A DNA stretch of 64,000 nt from Lycocorax pyrrhopterus obiensis. Lineage: Eukaryota > Chordata > Aves > Passeriformes > Paradisaeidae. The notes beneath the pieces are model-generated. The model made no database searches, was not told the DNA's origin, and worked only from the letters and a program-made list of their open reading frames with translations. The position numbers were made by a program, and so were the translations under genes. Each line of letters starts with the position of its first letter. The first letter of the stretch is position 1. The DNA is taken from NCBI GenBank assembly GCA_014706295.1, contig JACSVZ010000002.1, positions 134,047,200 through 134,111,199 of the forward strand, written 5' to 3'. Below are positions 11,680-23,066 of this stretch, piece after piece.

Positions 11680-14600
11680 GTAAGACAGAACATAATTTAT
11701 TTTATATTTATAAAGCTTTGGGTAAATTTAAACTGTAGCCATATTGTTGACCATACAAAATTAGCAAATCAGCATTTTCCTTCTTGTTAGGAAAGGATAT
11801 CAAAGATTGGCTTGGAAAGATCCTATCGAAAGCTTGCTTCAGTTCTCACGCCCTATATATGATACAGGATAAATCCTCTGCTATATACATGGATTCTAAT
11901 TTCCTCCAATAGTCTCTTACAAAGATCAGTGTATAGCAAGAGGTACCACACCATTTCCTCTGCCCCTTCCCTACTATGGAAACAGTAATAGATGTGTTTG
12001 CTACTTCAATGATTTGACTGGCATGCACAATGAGAAAGTGCAGCTTTGGCAATCTTAGGTGTAAATTTTTATTGTTTAGCATTTTTCACTTGCTTCTCAA
12101 ACTTGTTCTAACAGATGATTTAGACTAATTTAAGATTTGTATATGTTTTCATAGGACTAGGAGTATATTTTTTTTCCTTTTTGGCTCGGGGAGGGACTGT
12201 ATATTCACCTGTAGATATAGCCTTTTTTGGAATAAACAGTGAATTTGGATTGGTGAGCTCTATTCACTGGTGTTTTGTGCAGCAGGCATTTAAAATCAAC
12301 TTTAAAGAGCATTCTGAGCAATCTTTGTTCTGTTCTCTCTGTTGCCTAGCTTTTATACTGCCATCAGAAAAAGATAAATTCTCTTGAAAACCAAAAAGGA
12401 TAAAAAAAAATCACGTCACCTTTACCTATCACAGCCCATAAAGCACAAACATTTGCAGGCTGCCTTGGCTGTCTAGCTGCAGGGAAGTGGGCTTCTTTAA
12501 CCAAGAGAGTGTAAAGCTCTTTGCTTGATATGTAACTCTATACCCTACTTAAAATAGTTGCATTTTTGAAGATACTCAATAACTCTTAAAAATACCCTCT
12601 TATATTTCATATAGGTAGTACCCTAAGTACATCTTTCTTGATAATCTTAACTATCTGGACACTCAGAAGTAGTAACTTGCCTCGTGCTATTTTTAAGCTC
12701 AGTTTTGGCATAAACCTGGGAGTGAACTGGTATCTTGCCATGGTCTTGTGTGCTGCCTGATCACGTGTCTGTTGAAAAAGCAACTGAAGTACATGTTGCT
12801 ACAGTAGTACTTTTGGGGTTTTTGATGTAGAGTGATGATGCCTTCAGCATGATTGCTTTCTGGAAGTTTATTTTCCAGATTGAGTTTTAAAAAGTAGCTC
12901 ATGGTTCCTGCTTCAATTGATATACAGTGGAAAGAATTAGATGGCTCTTTTTAACTTACTTGCTTGAATCATAATAGTGCAGTTGCAGAACAAGTATTTT
13001 TCTATAATGTTTAGTTTGTTAATGACTTAATAATGACTTACAAATTTATCTTCCATGCTGTTGATTTTTGTGCTCCTGTAGCACATGCATTTTCTTTTTT
13101 GTTTATATGAATGCATATGGAATGAAAATGTGTCTGCTAATAAAGGTCACACACTGCATTCAGAGGCCTGTATGTCCAATTTGATTTATCTTGCTTGTCA
13201 GCTTTATAAACTAGTAGATGGAACACTAGTTACTAGCATTTTCTTCAGTCCCTGCACCTTTTGTGCCTTAGCTAAATATGAGGCATATTTGTAAATTTGG
13301 GGGAAAACAAAAATCAAATTTTTTAAATCTGTAAACAGAAGTCCTAACAGCTTCAGCTAGATCTGACAAAACCCATGTGTCTTCAGGTATTTGACACTTA
13401 AATCATGTTTTCTCACTGGTTTTTCTTCCTACGTATTCCACTGTTATTGTTAACCTTCTTTGACTCTGAATTTTGCCAACTGTCAAACCTGCTTAAACTT
13501 GAGAAAGCAGTCTTATTTTCTGTATTCAGACTGTTGATATGGAAAATGGTCATAAATCCAATGGATTCTTTGGTTCTTAAAACTACAATTTCATGTTGTA
13601 TGGTTTCTATATATAAGCCACAATCTATGCTGAAACTGGACAAAAAGTGTCTGATCACATACAGATGTTTCATGGATTTCATGAAACTTACGTTGTGCTT
13701 GTATAAGAGCACCTATTTTGAGCATAATCCTGAAGAATTAAGGAAATGGCCTGGTCTAATAGGTAATAAATTCTAAAGCCTAATCCACATGCTTTGTAGG
13801 CAAAATTACTCCAACAGCAAAAGCTTAATACAAGTTTCATGTTAACACTTAGATAAGAGGGTGCATATGCTTTGCAAACATCCTGAATTTTAGCAGCATC
13901 TCAGTAGTATGATGTAACTGAATATAAATTTTTGTGGGACTGTGGAGTGAATTTATTGTCCTTCAAAACAGAGATTAATGTACAAGCTTCTTGAAAGCAT
14001 TTAATACTAGGTAATGGAAGAGTTTGTGCTTCTGATAGCAAAGAAGTTGACTTTGAGAGCTCTAGGCAAGTGTATATTTGAGAATTTTTTGTGAAGACTG
14101 TGTACTGCCCTGGTTTTTTTTGACAATAGGGAAAAGCTTGAGTTCTGTAGGTCTAGTTGAGCATGTTCATAGTACCTTTCTAGTCCTCTTCTTGTAAAAC
14201 TCATAGAATTTCTAATTAGTTTATTCTGAAAGGCAGATTATTTCCTCTGGGGAAAATAAGTTTTTATGCTTGCTTTTTTTACACTATTTATTAACACCTT
14301 CAGTTGTATCCTCAAAGTTAGGTACCTGCTGAAGACACTAAGCACTGTTTCAGCTTTTTCTGTGGGCAGAATAGGATCTATATTGATGGTTCCTGCTGTT
14401 CTGCATTGACTGGCTTTGATATCTGAGGTTAGACCAGATGATTTCTGCCATTCACTTCTTACCTGTGAGCTAGGTGTCAGCTTCCCTGTAGGGTGGGACA
14501 TGTCTCTACTGTTGTACTGACCTCTTGGGTAGACAAATGACTGTGGATGATTTTTACCTTTAGAGATTATGGTTGTGTGTAGCTTTTTGTTGGTTTTACT

Positions 14601-14901
14601 TTAGTTTTTATTTTATTTTTACACTCTAAGTGCCTCTCACAATCTTTTTTGTTTCATACGGGAACTTCTTGTGAAAGTAATGTCATGAACTTGGGAAGTC
14701 TCAGCTGTGTCATGGTGGCAAAAAGGTCAACCGTGTTTACCATTACAGTATCACATTTTATGCTTGTTTATTACTAATGCTCTGGATTAAGTTGGTTTTT
14801 AGGCTGTTTGTTTGTTTTAAGAGCTTAAACAAAACATAGTGAAGAAAAGAGCTTGGTATTAGAGGTACCTGTTATAACAACATTCCTATTTTGCTCAACA
14901 G
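11680..14901 (+). other. OXR1 intron B-C (3.2 kb)
   Basis: Unique AT-rich sequence. A 123-codon ATG-initiated frame at 13405-13776 and its antisense shadow are present but show no recognisable family. No transposon was identified. Confidence 0.8.
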
Positions 14902-15686
14902 AGATGTAGAGCAGCTGTCAGTAAGGGAACTTGGCCATTCCAAGAAAGCTGCAAAGAGCAATACAGATGACACGGATTCCAGGGTTCGGGACACGGGCAA
15001 TGACAGTGCTAGTACTGCCCCAAGAAGCACAGAGGAGTCTCTTTCAGAAGATGTATTCACTGAATCAGAACTCTCTCCAATACGTGAGGAACTTGTTTCT
15101 TCAGATGAGCTTCGACAAGACAAATCTTCTGGAGCATCATCGGAATCTGTTCAAACAATAAACCAGACTAGTGCTGAATGTTTAACAGTCATTTCAGACT
15201 CAAATGAAGCTGCCAGTGACTTAAAGCCCAGTGCCGAAATGGTCGTAGGTGTTAAACAGCTTGGAACCCACTTAAGTTCAGAAAGTGCTAAAATGTCTGT
15301 AAAGGGGGGACAGGAACCTGGTGAAAACACTGCAGATGTCCTCCAGCAGTCTTTGCAAAGATCACAGAGTAGTGAGGAGCACAGCAAAGAGACAGAAGTG
15401 GGCAAGGATCAGGGTTCCTCACTAGGAAAAAAAGCAGATAATGAGATGGAAGAGGAATGTCCAGCTTGTGAAGATACCACAAACTCTCAAAAAAAAGAGA
15501 CACCTAGCAAAGGAAAAGGAGTGGGAGAGCAAAGTCAAGACTCAGAGGCAGAAGTTGAAGAACTCCGCAAGCTCTGGAAGACCCACACTATGCAACAAAC
15601 AAAGCAACAAAGAGAAAACATGCACCAGGATTCACAAAAAGAAATCAGTCAGAAAACTGTATCTGCAGGAGATGGGCGATCAGAAG
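14902..15686 (+). CDS. OXR1: OXR1 large linker exon C
   Basis: This 785-nt exon is by far the largest in the window. The acceptor is gctcaacag and the donor GAAG|gtgagt. It encodes about 262 residues of low-complexity, Ser/Glu/Gln-rich, probably disordered linker. Two islands are strongly conserved: the stretch around GNDSASTAPRSTEESLSEDV and SELSPIREELVSSDELRQDK, and the C-terminal ELRKLWKTHTMQQTKQQREN, which is probably helical. The middle (about 15180-15480) has diverged freely from mammalian OXR1. The many SP/SxE sites suggest phosphorylation, but that is inference. The start at 14902 rather than 2 nt later is set by phase: AT+A gives Ile, then DVEQL, matching the human IDIDQL. Confidence 0.96.
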
Positions 15687-18600
15687 GTGAGTCAGCGGGT
15701 ATTTGTGGATACAGTGTTAAGCTTTGGATTTACAATGTGTCACTCTTCAGTTTAATAGCTGTTTGGATTTTTTTCATTCTGTCCAACATATCTTTCCATG
15801 TGCTGGTTATATTTCTCATTGGCTTGAAGATATGCCAAAGTTAAACTTTACATAAACTAATGGAGAAAATATTGCATAGGAAACTGAGAACATGGATAAC
15901 TTTGTAATTCTTCCTCATTGGAATGATATTTATGGTCATGTTAAATCAGGGTATCTTTGTAGGAGAGATATAAACCTGTAAAATCAGATGCATGGTGCAT
16001 TGGTCACTGTGCAGCTCGCAGTTAAAAAGGTTCTTTAGCAATTAGTTATCTGTTGCTTAAATTTTGATCCCAGTGTACATGTGTGTGAATGAATTTTAGG
16101 GAATTAATTTGGTGTTATAGCATGTCTGCCTTGTGATTAAGGTTTATGATGTGAGCAACAAACACTAGAGTCTTAACACTGCTTGATGTTTTCAGAATTT
16201 TGTTTCACCTGCATCTTGTCATACTTTCATGCTGATTAGAACAAGGTTAAGCATCCAAAAAACTTTGTTCACGACAAATAAGAGCTAGATGCTAAGAAAC
16301 TAGTGCTATGGATACAGGGAACAGCTAGGTTTTATTTCTTGGGTACCCTTATTCTTCTGCAAAGATCAGGGCCTGGGATTATTAGTTGGAAGTTACCCTT
16401 AAAATTTGTTCAAGTTTTTATCATATAGAAATATGCTGTGCCTTTAAACAGCTTAAATATGGTTTTGTATGAATTTGATTTTGCTTTCTAAAAAATTGCT
16501 AAGTTACTTTCTGATGTGTTCCCATCTTACTAATGGAGATAACTGAACTATTTAATTGTGCAGTATTTGGGAAACTAGAAAAGAATCTATTGGTGTGTGA
16601 CAGGCATTAAAGATAAGTGAAGTGCATTTGAAGGTTAAATTCTTTATGTTAATTATTAAAGTTGAAATTATATTGAATAGAGGTACATTCTTTGGTTAAC
16701 AGAAGTTCGGCTGCACTTCAAAGTCTGATATAGTAGTTTTTGCTTGATTTTTTTGTTGTTGTTGTTGGTTGGTTGGGTTGGGGTTTTTTCCTTCTTTTAA
16801 GGAAATAACTGAGTTTTGAAGTTTGAAGCAGATGAATAGTTGCATCATTCTGTGATAACTTTGACTTTTATGCCCTAAATATTAGAGGTAGTCCTCTGGC
16901 AAATATGTCAGCTAGCAGTAGTTGCTGGTTGTGACTAAAAAAATTCAGGTACTAAGTGTTCTTTGACACAATTGCTGCTTTTCTTTCAAATGAATATTTG
17001 TAACTCAGTTGCATTAAATGCTTTAATTTTAGTTTTCTGTGAGATTGTATCATTGAATGACTGCAGGTTTCTCATGTGTTATGTGATCTGTATATTTGCA
17101 GAGTAAATACATATGTGTATGTGCACATATATATATATGTATAAAAATAACAAAAAAAGCATCTGCATACAGTCCTACAGAAGAGTGCTGGCTAGAAACC
17201 TTATATTCACATGGTGCTACTGCCTCACTCAAGGTTGATGGGGTAAAATACAAAATAAAAAAAACAAAACACACAAGATCCTTTTTGGAGATTTGTACCA
17301 ACTCAGTCCAGCTTCAGTAGGAATTATGACATGTTTGTTATTCTTGCATGTTGTACTAGCAGAATGCAAATAAACCAGTAAATTATGAATTAATATTTCT
17401 CAACCTAGATAGATATGATGAAGCTTCTACAGGCATGATTAAACAGAAGCAAGGTAAAAGCATGAATCTGATGTATAACTCCTGAAAACCATCAGACTGA
17501 ATATGACATCTCTTAACAGCAGGTCACTGAAAACACCAGGTCATTTAAAATTTGAAATATAGTAATCACTTTCAAGTATCCTTTCTCAAAACGAAACTCT
17601 GATGTAGTCATACTATGAGTTTTGGATCATTAACTTACCTAGATAATCTTTTTGTCTCTTTTATATAGCAGGAACTTAGTTGAATTTTTTTTCTTTTGTG
17701 GGAGTTTTGAGAATTTAGGTTTTGGGAACTACTGTGTTTTGGTCTTTGCAGAGGTCAGATGTTTCTGAGTTTGGAATTAATAATCTGAATGTTTGTTCTG
17801 AATGTTGAACAGGTGATGCAATGCAAGTAGATAACTATGAGTAGACTAGAATAACTAAAAAGGTCTCGTTTGTATCTATTTTAAATTTTTTTGTTGCCCT
17901 AGCCTCCATTATACTCATCTGTTTTTACAGACACTTATGTTAACCACTGGACTGAAACAAAGCTAGATGTGGTTGATACTTTGGAGAAATTGTAATGGTC
18001 TATGATTTTGTGTGTGTGTAAACAAGCTAAAATAGCATTAATGGTCACATGTCTGTTTGCTGCTTAGTTAGCTGAATATTGGCAGAGATAGAAAGGAAAA
18101 ACAAGAAGCATGAGACACACAGCAGCCATTGCTGAAATCTTTTGTCATTAATTCTGTATCAAATATACAAGATGATATTGGAGAACTCACTAAAAAAAGC
18201 ATTTGAAATAGTGTTTTTGAGACTTGGGACAGGGCTAAATTGTTTGTTTTTCTTCTGTCTGCTAACTGGAACCATAACCCCACTTCTCTGAGCTCAGAGA
18301 AGTCCTAATCTGCTGCCTCTGAAGGACCAAAATCACAAATACCAAATCATTTGAAGAGTACTTATCTAACACTGCCACAGAGTTCACGTGCCAGTCCTGT
18401 GAAACAGGCTTTTTTTGGTTTTTTTTGTTTCTTTTTAGTGTTTTTCTTCTCAATCTGAAAGTTTACCTTTGGGCTTGCACATAAAATACTTCCAAATAAT
18501 GCATGTCATGACTAATTTACTATACCGTATGCTGCACGTATAATTCTAAAATGTTGACTGAAAATATGACTGAAAATCAGGAGGCACACATTTGCGTAGT

Positions 18601-19647
18601 TACTAGAAAAAAAGTGTCTTTTGTGGAACAGTGCTGTTCTAAACTTTATGATGAAAATCTGATTGAGAAAACATAGTTGCAATGTTTAAAGAGCAAGAAG
18701 GTGATGTTTTCTGTGCTTAGTGGATCTGTGGTCTGCGTAGACATTGAAGGAAAACTTCAGCTGGAAAGAAAAGATGTGTCCTGGGAAACTGAAACTTATC
18801 TGTATGTATGTGTAAACCAGAGCTAGAATAAACCCTTTATTGTCATAACTGATCATAATAACTCTTATATTTACATTTTCCTTTCTTGCTTTAAAAAAAT
18901 CTCTCATGCCTGGAGGATTTTGGCAATTAATCTAGTAAAGAAACAATTTTAAGAAGGCTTCTTCCTTTACCTTGTGCTGACTTGACAATTCAGACCTTGA
19001 GGGTAATCATGTAATTCTATTAGTTCAATTAAATATACTACCAGAGAGAAAAATCCTCCACTGCAACTTCCAGTATACTTCATCCTGAGGTGGTGTTCAT
19101 AGCACCGAGGTGTTTGATATAGCTAAAAAATTAAAACTCATCTTAAGCCTGTATCAGTAGGGCCAGAACATTTTCCCTTGCAAATGACAAGTAACTAATG
19201 AACAGCTCTGACATGTGTGAATCAAGCCAAAACACTTCTTTCACACAATATCTTTTTCATGTATGTGAGATATCTGTTTAATGGTGGGAGGGTGTTGAGA
19301 GTATGCATCAAGAGGATTTAATGGCGATTCAGCGTTGAGAGTATGCATCTAGAATACCTTCTGAATACTTTCAGGCATGGATGAAATGCTATAATAATGT
19401 GATCTGCAGCTGGAAGCAGAAATGAATGTTAGAATTATTTAGTGTGTTGTACTCAGAAGTTAATTCTGCTGATGCAATTTACATAACAAAAAAAGGCAGG
19501 TAATTATTACTACTTATCTTACCCTATCTCCTATTACTTATTTATATAAATGTCCTATATACCTCAGTTGCCTAATATAAAATTAGTTAATGATTTTGTT
19601 AAGCTCTTTAGTACATTGTGGATAGCTTACTTTGTCTTTATTAATAG
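15687..19647 (+). other. OXR1 intron C-D (4.0 kb)
   Basis: The exon C frame stays open for 158 nt into this intron before TAA at 15842-15844 (see findings). A (GTT)n/(GGTT)n simple repeat lies at 16753-16783, an (AT)n stretch at about 17127-17140, and a 16-bp direct repeat at 19294 and 19334. No exon or mobile element was recognised. Confidence 0.8.
16753..16783. repeat. GTT/GGTT simple repeat
   Basis: Four GTT units followed by GGTT-type units and a G/T-rich run. It is an imperfect microsatellite in an OXR1 intron. Confidence 0.75.
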
Positions 19648-19816
19648 GTTCTTCTGTTACGAAAGAAAAAAGACGACATCGATCTCACAAGTTTCTGTGT
19701 CTCAGGGTTGGAAAACCCATGAGAAAAACATTTGTTTCTCAAGCAAGTGCAACAATGCAACAGTATGCACAAAGGGACAAAAAACACGAGTACTGGTTTG
19801 CTGTTCCACAAGAAAG
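19648..19816 (+). CDS. OXR1: OXR1 coding exon D
   Basis: The exon is 169 nt, with acceptor tattaatag and donor AAAG|gtaaga. Its first two bases complete the glycine split from exon C. It then encodes SSVTKEKRRHRSHKFLCLRV, then GKPMRKTFVSQASATMQQYA and QRDKKHEYWFAVPQE, almost identical to mammalian OXR1. The density of basic residues and aromatics suggests a folded or binding segment rather than disordered linker. The terminal AG is completed by the next exon to Arg. Confidence 0.97.
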
Positions 19817-22800
19817 GTAAGAAGGAGGTGAACTGTAAAAATCAGCAATTGCCAGTAGGTGTTTGAGCTTTTTATTTTTTCTGCACCATTCAAAATTTTG
19901 CAGTGACTGTGTCTCTAAATAATCACAAAAAAGGGTCAATGTCTGAGGATATTGTTGATTGGCTTGTATTGTAATTGCCTCATTACCTTACTGACGTTTT
20001 ACTGATTTACTTGAGTTACTTCTAAGTTTGGCAAGTAAGTTTCTCATTATACTATTTAGGCTTTTGTTTGTTGCAAGTAAATAAAGAAAGAAAGATTCAA
20101 GTGGTGTCTGGTGGAGGAAGTAAGTTCTGCAGCAAAATTTTTGTCATTATATGTGCTTCCCATTATTTGGAAACTTTGTAAAAATCCTCTCTGAGTTCAG
20201 AAGAGCTAGCTGGGGTTCTTTTGTCTTATCTTTATATGAGGAACATAAAACCTTTCCATGAACCAACTTTAGCACGTCTACTGGAAAAATACCTAAATTT
20301 GTTGAACTCATTCAATGACATGAGATGTTCATGCTCACTCACTGGTACAGTCTTGTGTGCTGAAGTGATCTTTACTGCTAGGAAACTGTGACTAATTTTC
20401 AACCCAAAAGTGGTTTTTAGTGCCTTGTCAAAAAGTGGGGGGAAAAGAAAGAAACAAAAAAATATCAGGTATCATCTTGTATAAATACCTACCCACAATG
20501 ATCAAGTCACTTTTCCATCTTTTCTTTTGAGCTGAATGGCATAGAATGTCCAGTTGGGGCACTGCAGTTGAGGACAGATATGGATCAATTGGAGAGAGTC
20601 CAGAGGAAAACAGCAAGACTGTTTAATGCCTAGAAAGTGTAACATATAAGGAAAATTAGAAGTAAGTGGGGTTCTTTAATCTAAAGGAGAAAAGGTTGAT
20701 TGTAGACATAAAATCATTTTGCACTGAAGTTGGCTGCAACAAGAAAGGCAGTAGTCTTTTTTGTTTTATGTCCACTGTGGATGGAAATGTGTAATGGACT
20801 GAAATTACATCTATTATATTTACCCAACAGGTAGAATTGAGTCTATGCTAGTGCATCGCTACCCGGCTTTTAAACATCACCCCTGCTACCTCTTAAGTGG
20901 TAGAGAGGGTGCAAAGTTTTGAGTCAAAGGTCTGTCCCACTAATTCTGCTGCAGTTAGTCCTGTCTGGGCCAGGAGTTTTCTTGTGATTACAGCCAACTC
21001 AAATCTGCTTGTTCCATTAGTATCATATTTGATTTGAAAACAGATAAATGTTTTGTATATGGCGATGATATCTAGATGAGTTAATTAAAATGATTACTGT
21101 CTCTTTGGTTCACTTTCTAATGTATCAAGCATTTACCTTCAGCATAAAGCAGAATTAATCACCTATTTTGGAAGAAATGGTTCTTAGTTTGCAGTCTTGT
21201 ACTGATCTCCTTGGAAATTATTTCATCTATGAAGGGTCTCTCTCTCTAACTGAAGGGGCAGTATAGTATCAGTATCAGTTCTTTATTCATTCAATGTGTG
21301 TCCTATGATTTTTTTTGTAAAGAAAAAGTTATGTCCTCATAGTGGGGCATTCATTTTCTTAATTCCGTATTAACCTTACTGAGTGCTAGTCTGCATAGGT
21401 CAAAATTCTTAGTGCCAATCCAGTTGTCTTTGTCACTGAGTAGTAAGAAAGACAGAAAAGTAGGTATCTGACAAACCAGCTTTATTTCAGTGTTCTTAAA
21501 GGAGCCAGTCTGGGAAGTAGCCTCTTACTTAAGCACCAAGTTTCATGTATTTTTTTAACTGCTATAATTATACATAATTCCAAGTTCTTGAAATGTTAAA
21601 ATTGGGAATTAAGAGAAAACTTCATACTTGTATGATAACTTAAAATTGATACCTCATTCAGTGCATGAGGAACCTGCAACTTCTTGTTTGGACTTCTGTG
21701 ATAGAATTTACCAAACCCAATGCATCCAGAATGTTTTATTCTTTCCTACTGCCAGAGAAAGATTTGCCTTTTTTTTTTTTCCTTTCATCATTGTTATCCA
21801 GGAACCTTAATCTTAACAAGGGTGATTTTAAATAACTGACCCTGTTCAGAGACTGTTACTACATACCTGTGTGCAGCATCCTGTTGGCCAGAGGCACATG
21901 AAAAATGTAACTGCCCTTTTAAGAGACTTTGCAGTTCTGTATCTCTTGCTGGTTTTCCAGTGTTCAGTTTTTCAAGGATTTATTAAGGAAGGGGGGAAAA
22001 AGGTTCAAATATTATTCTTCATGCTATTACAGTACGCAGATGTAGCAAATATCTGTGAAGAAAGACATAAGGAATATTCAAACTCTTGTAACCAGAGCAG
22101 TAAGGCTCTAGCTCTGAATCTCTTTTCCGTGATGAAGAGACACTAGTAAATGCATTGCAAGTCCTTTTCCTGATTGCTCTCTGTGCACCTGCAGCAAATA
22201 CAGGGTAGACTGGCATCTGTTAGGATTGCAAATGACTTCCTTCTCTGAATTTGGGTGAATTTGCTCTTCTAGACCGGAGAACAATGCCATTTGTGGCACA
22301 TAACTTAAAAGGAGGTAACTTTGAATCTTGGTACTTACTGCAGTTAGAATAATCTGTAGTTTGTGATTTTATGATTTTTATATATATTTATATGTTGATG
22401 CTTTCAGCCATATTCCCTCACATCTGTAGTACTTCCCACAATTTGTATAATTTTGATTATGTCTTGGAAGTGTTCAGATGTTCTTCAGGAGTGGGGAAAA
22501 CAGACATGCAGACATTTTTAAATTTCAATTTTGTTTGGTTATATGTAACTCTTTCTAAATCAAATAAAAAAAGTCTTAGTGTTTTATTTTGGGAGTTATT
22601 TCAATTTTTAAGCAAGGGTATCTCATAGGACAGAAGTGGTTGAAAGACTGTACTTGTATATGAAATCACAGCTAATCCATTGCCAACTTGCTTCCTGTTT
22701 TTTTTCTCCAAAGTTAGCTTCATATATTTAAAATTTTTAGAAAAACAACCAGCTATTTTTTTTCAAATCTGTCTCTAATATCTAGTAAAATATTAAATAG

Positions 22801-22903
22801 TATTTTTATTTTAACCTTAAATACTTAATATTATTAGACATTACCTAAAAGATCACAAACTTACCTTATTTTTCTTTCCTGTATCATAACTTGACTTTTC
22901 TAG
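19817..22903 (+). other. OXR1 intron D-E (3.1 kb)
   Basis: It contains one weak ancient LINE relic at about 20560-20720 (listed separately) and a T-run near 21769. The rest is AT-rich unique sequence with no recognisable gene. Confidence 0.75.
20560..20720 (+). mobile_element. Probable ancient CR1/L3-like LINE relic
   Basis: The phrase 'ggagagagtccagaggaaaacagcaa' followed by 'gtataag...aaaattag' and 'ctaaaggagaaaagg' follows the order of the CR1/L3 ORF2 3' segment encoding LERVQRRA...EERL...LEKRR. Divergence is high, so the limits and subfamily are uncertain. Confidence 0.45.
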
Positions 22904-23066
22904 GACAGATCACTTGTATGTCTTCTTTATCCAGTGGAGTCCAGAAATATATGCAGAAGATACTGGGGAGTCTCTTCGGGAACCTGGATTTATAGTGGTA
23001 AAAAAGAAGGAAGAGCCTGAAACTAGTGAAGAATCTAGTACTGAAGATGCTGCTAAAGAATGGGAG
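22904..23066 (+). CDS. OXR1: OXR1 coding exon E
   Basis: The exon is 163 nt, with acceptor tgacttttctag and donor GAG|gtaagg. The first base completes Arg. It encodes TDHLYVFFIQWSPEIYAEDT, then GESLREPGFIVVKKKEEPET, ending SSTEDAAKEWE. The first half is conserved; the acidic tail varies between species. It ends in phase 0. The next exon is 17.2 kb away, and the alternative first exon at 31630 lies in that gap. Confidence 0.97.

Noticed and set aside
13405..13776. 123-codon + strand ATG frame in intron B-C
   Set aside because: No recognisable domain, overlapped by an antisense frame of similar length, no splice or promoter context; compatible with chance.
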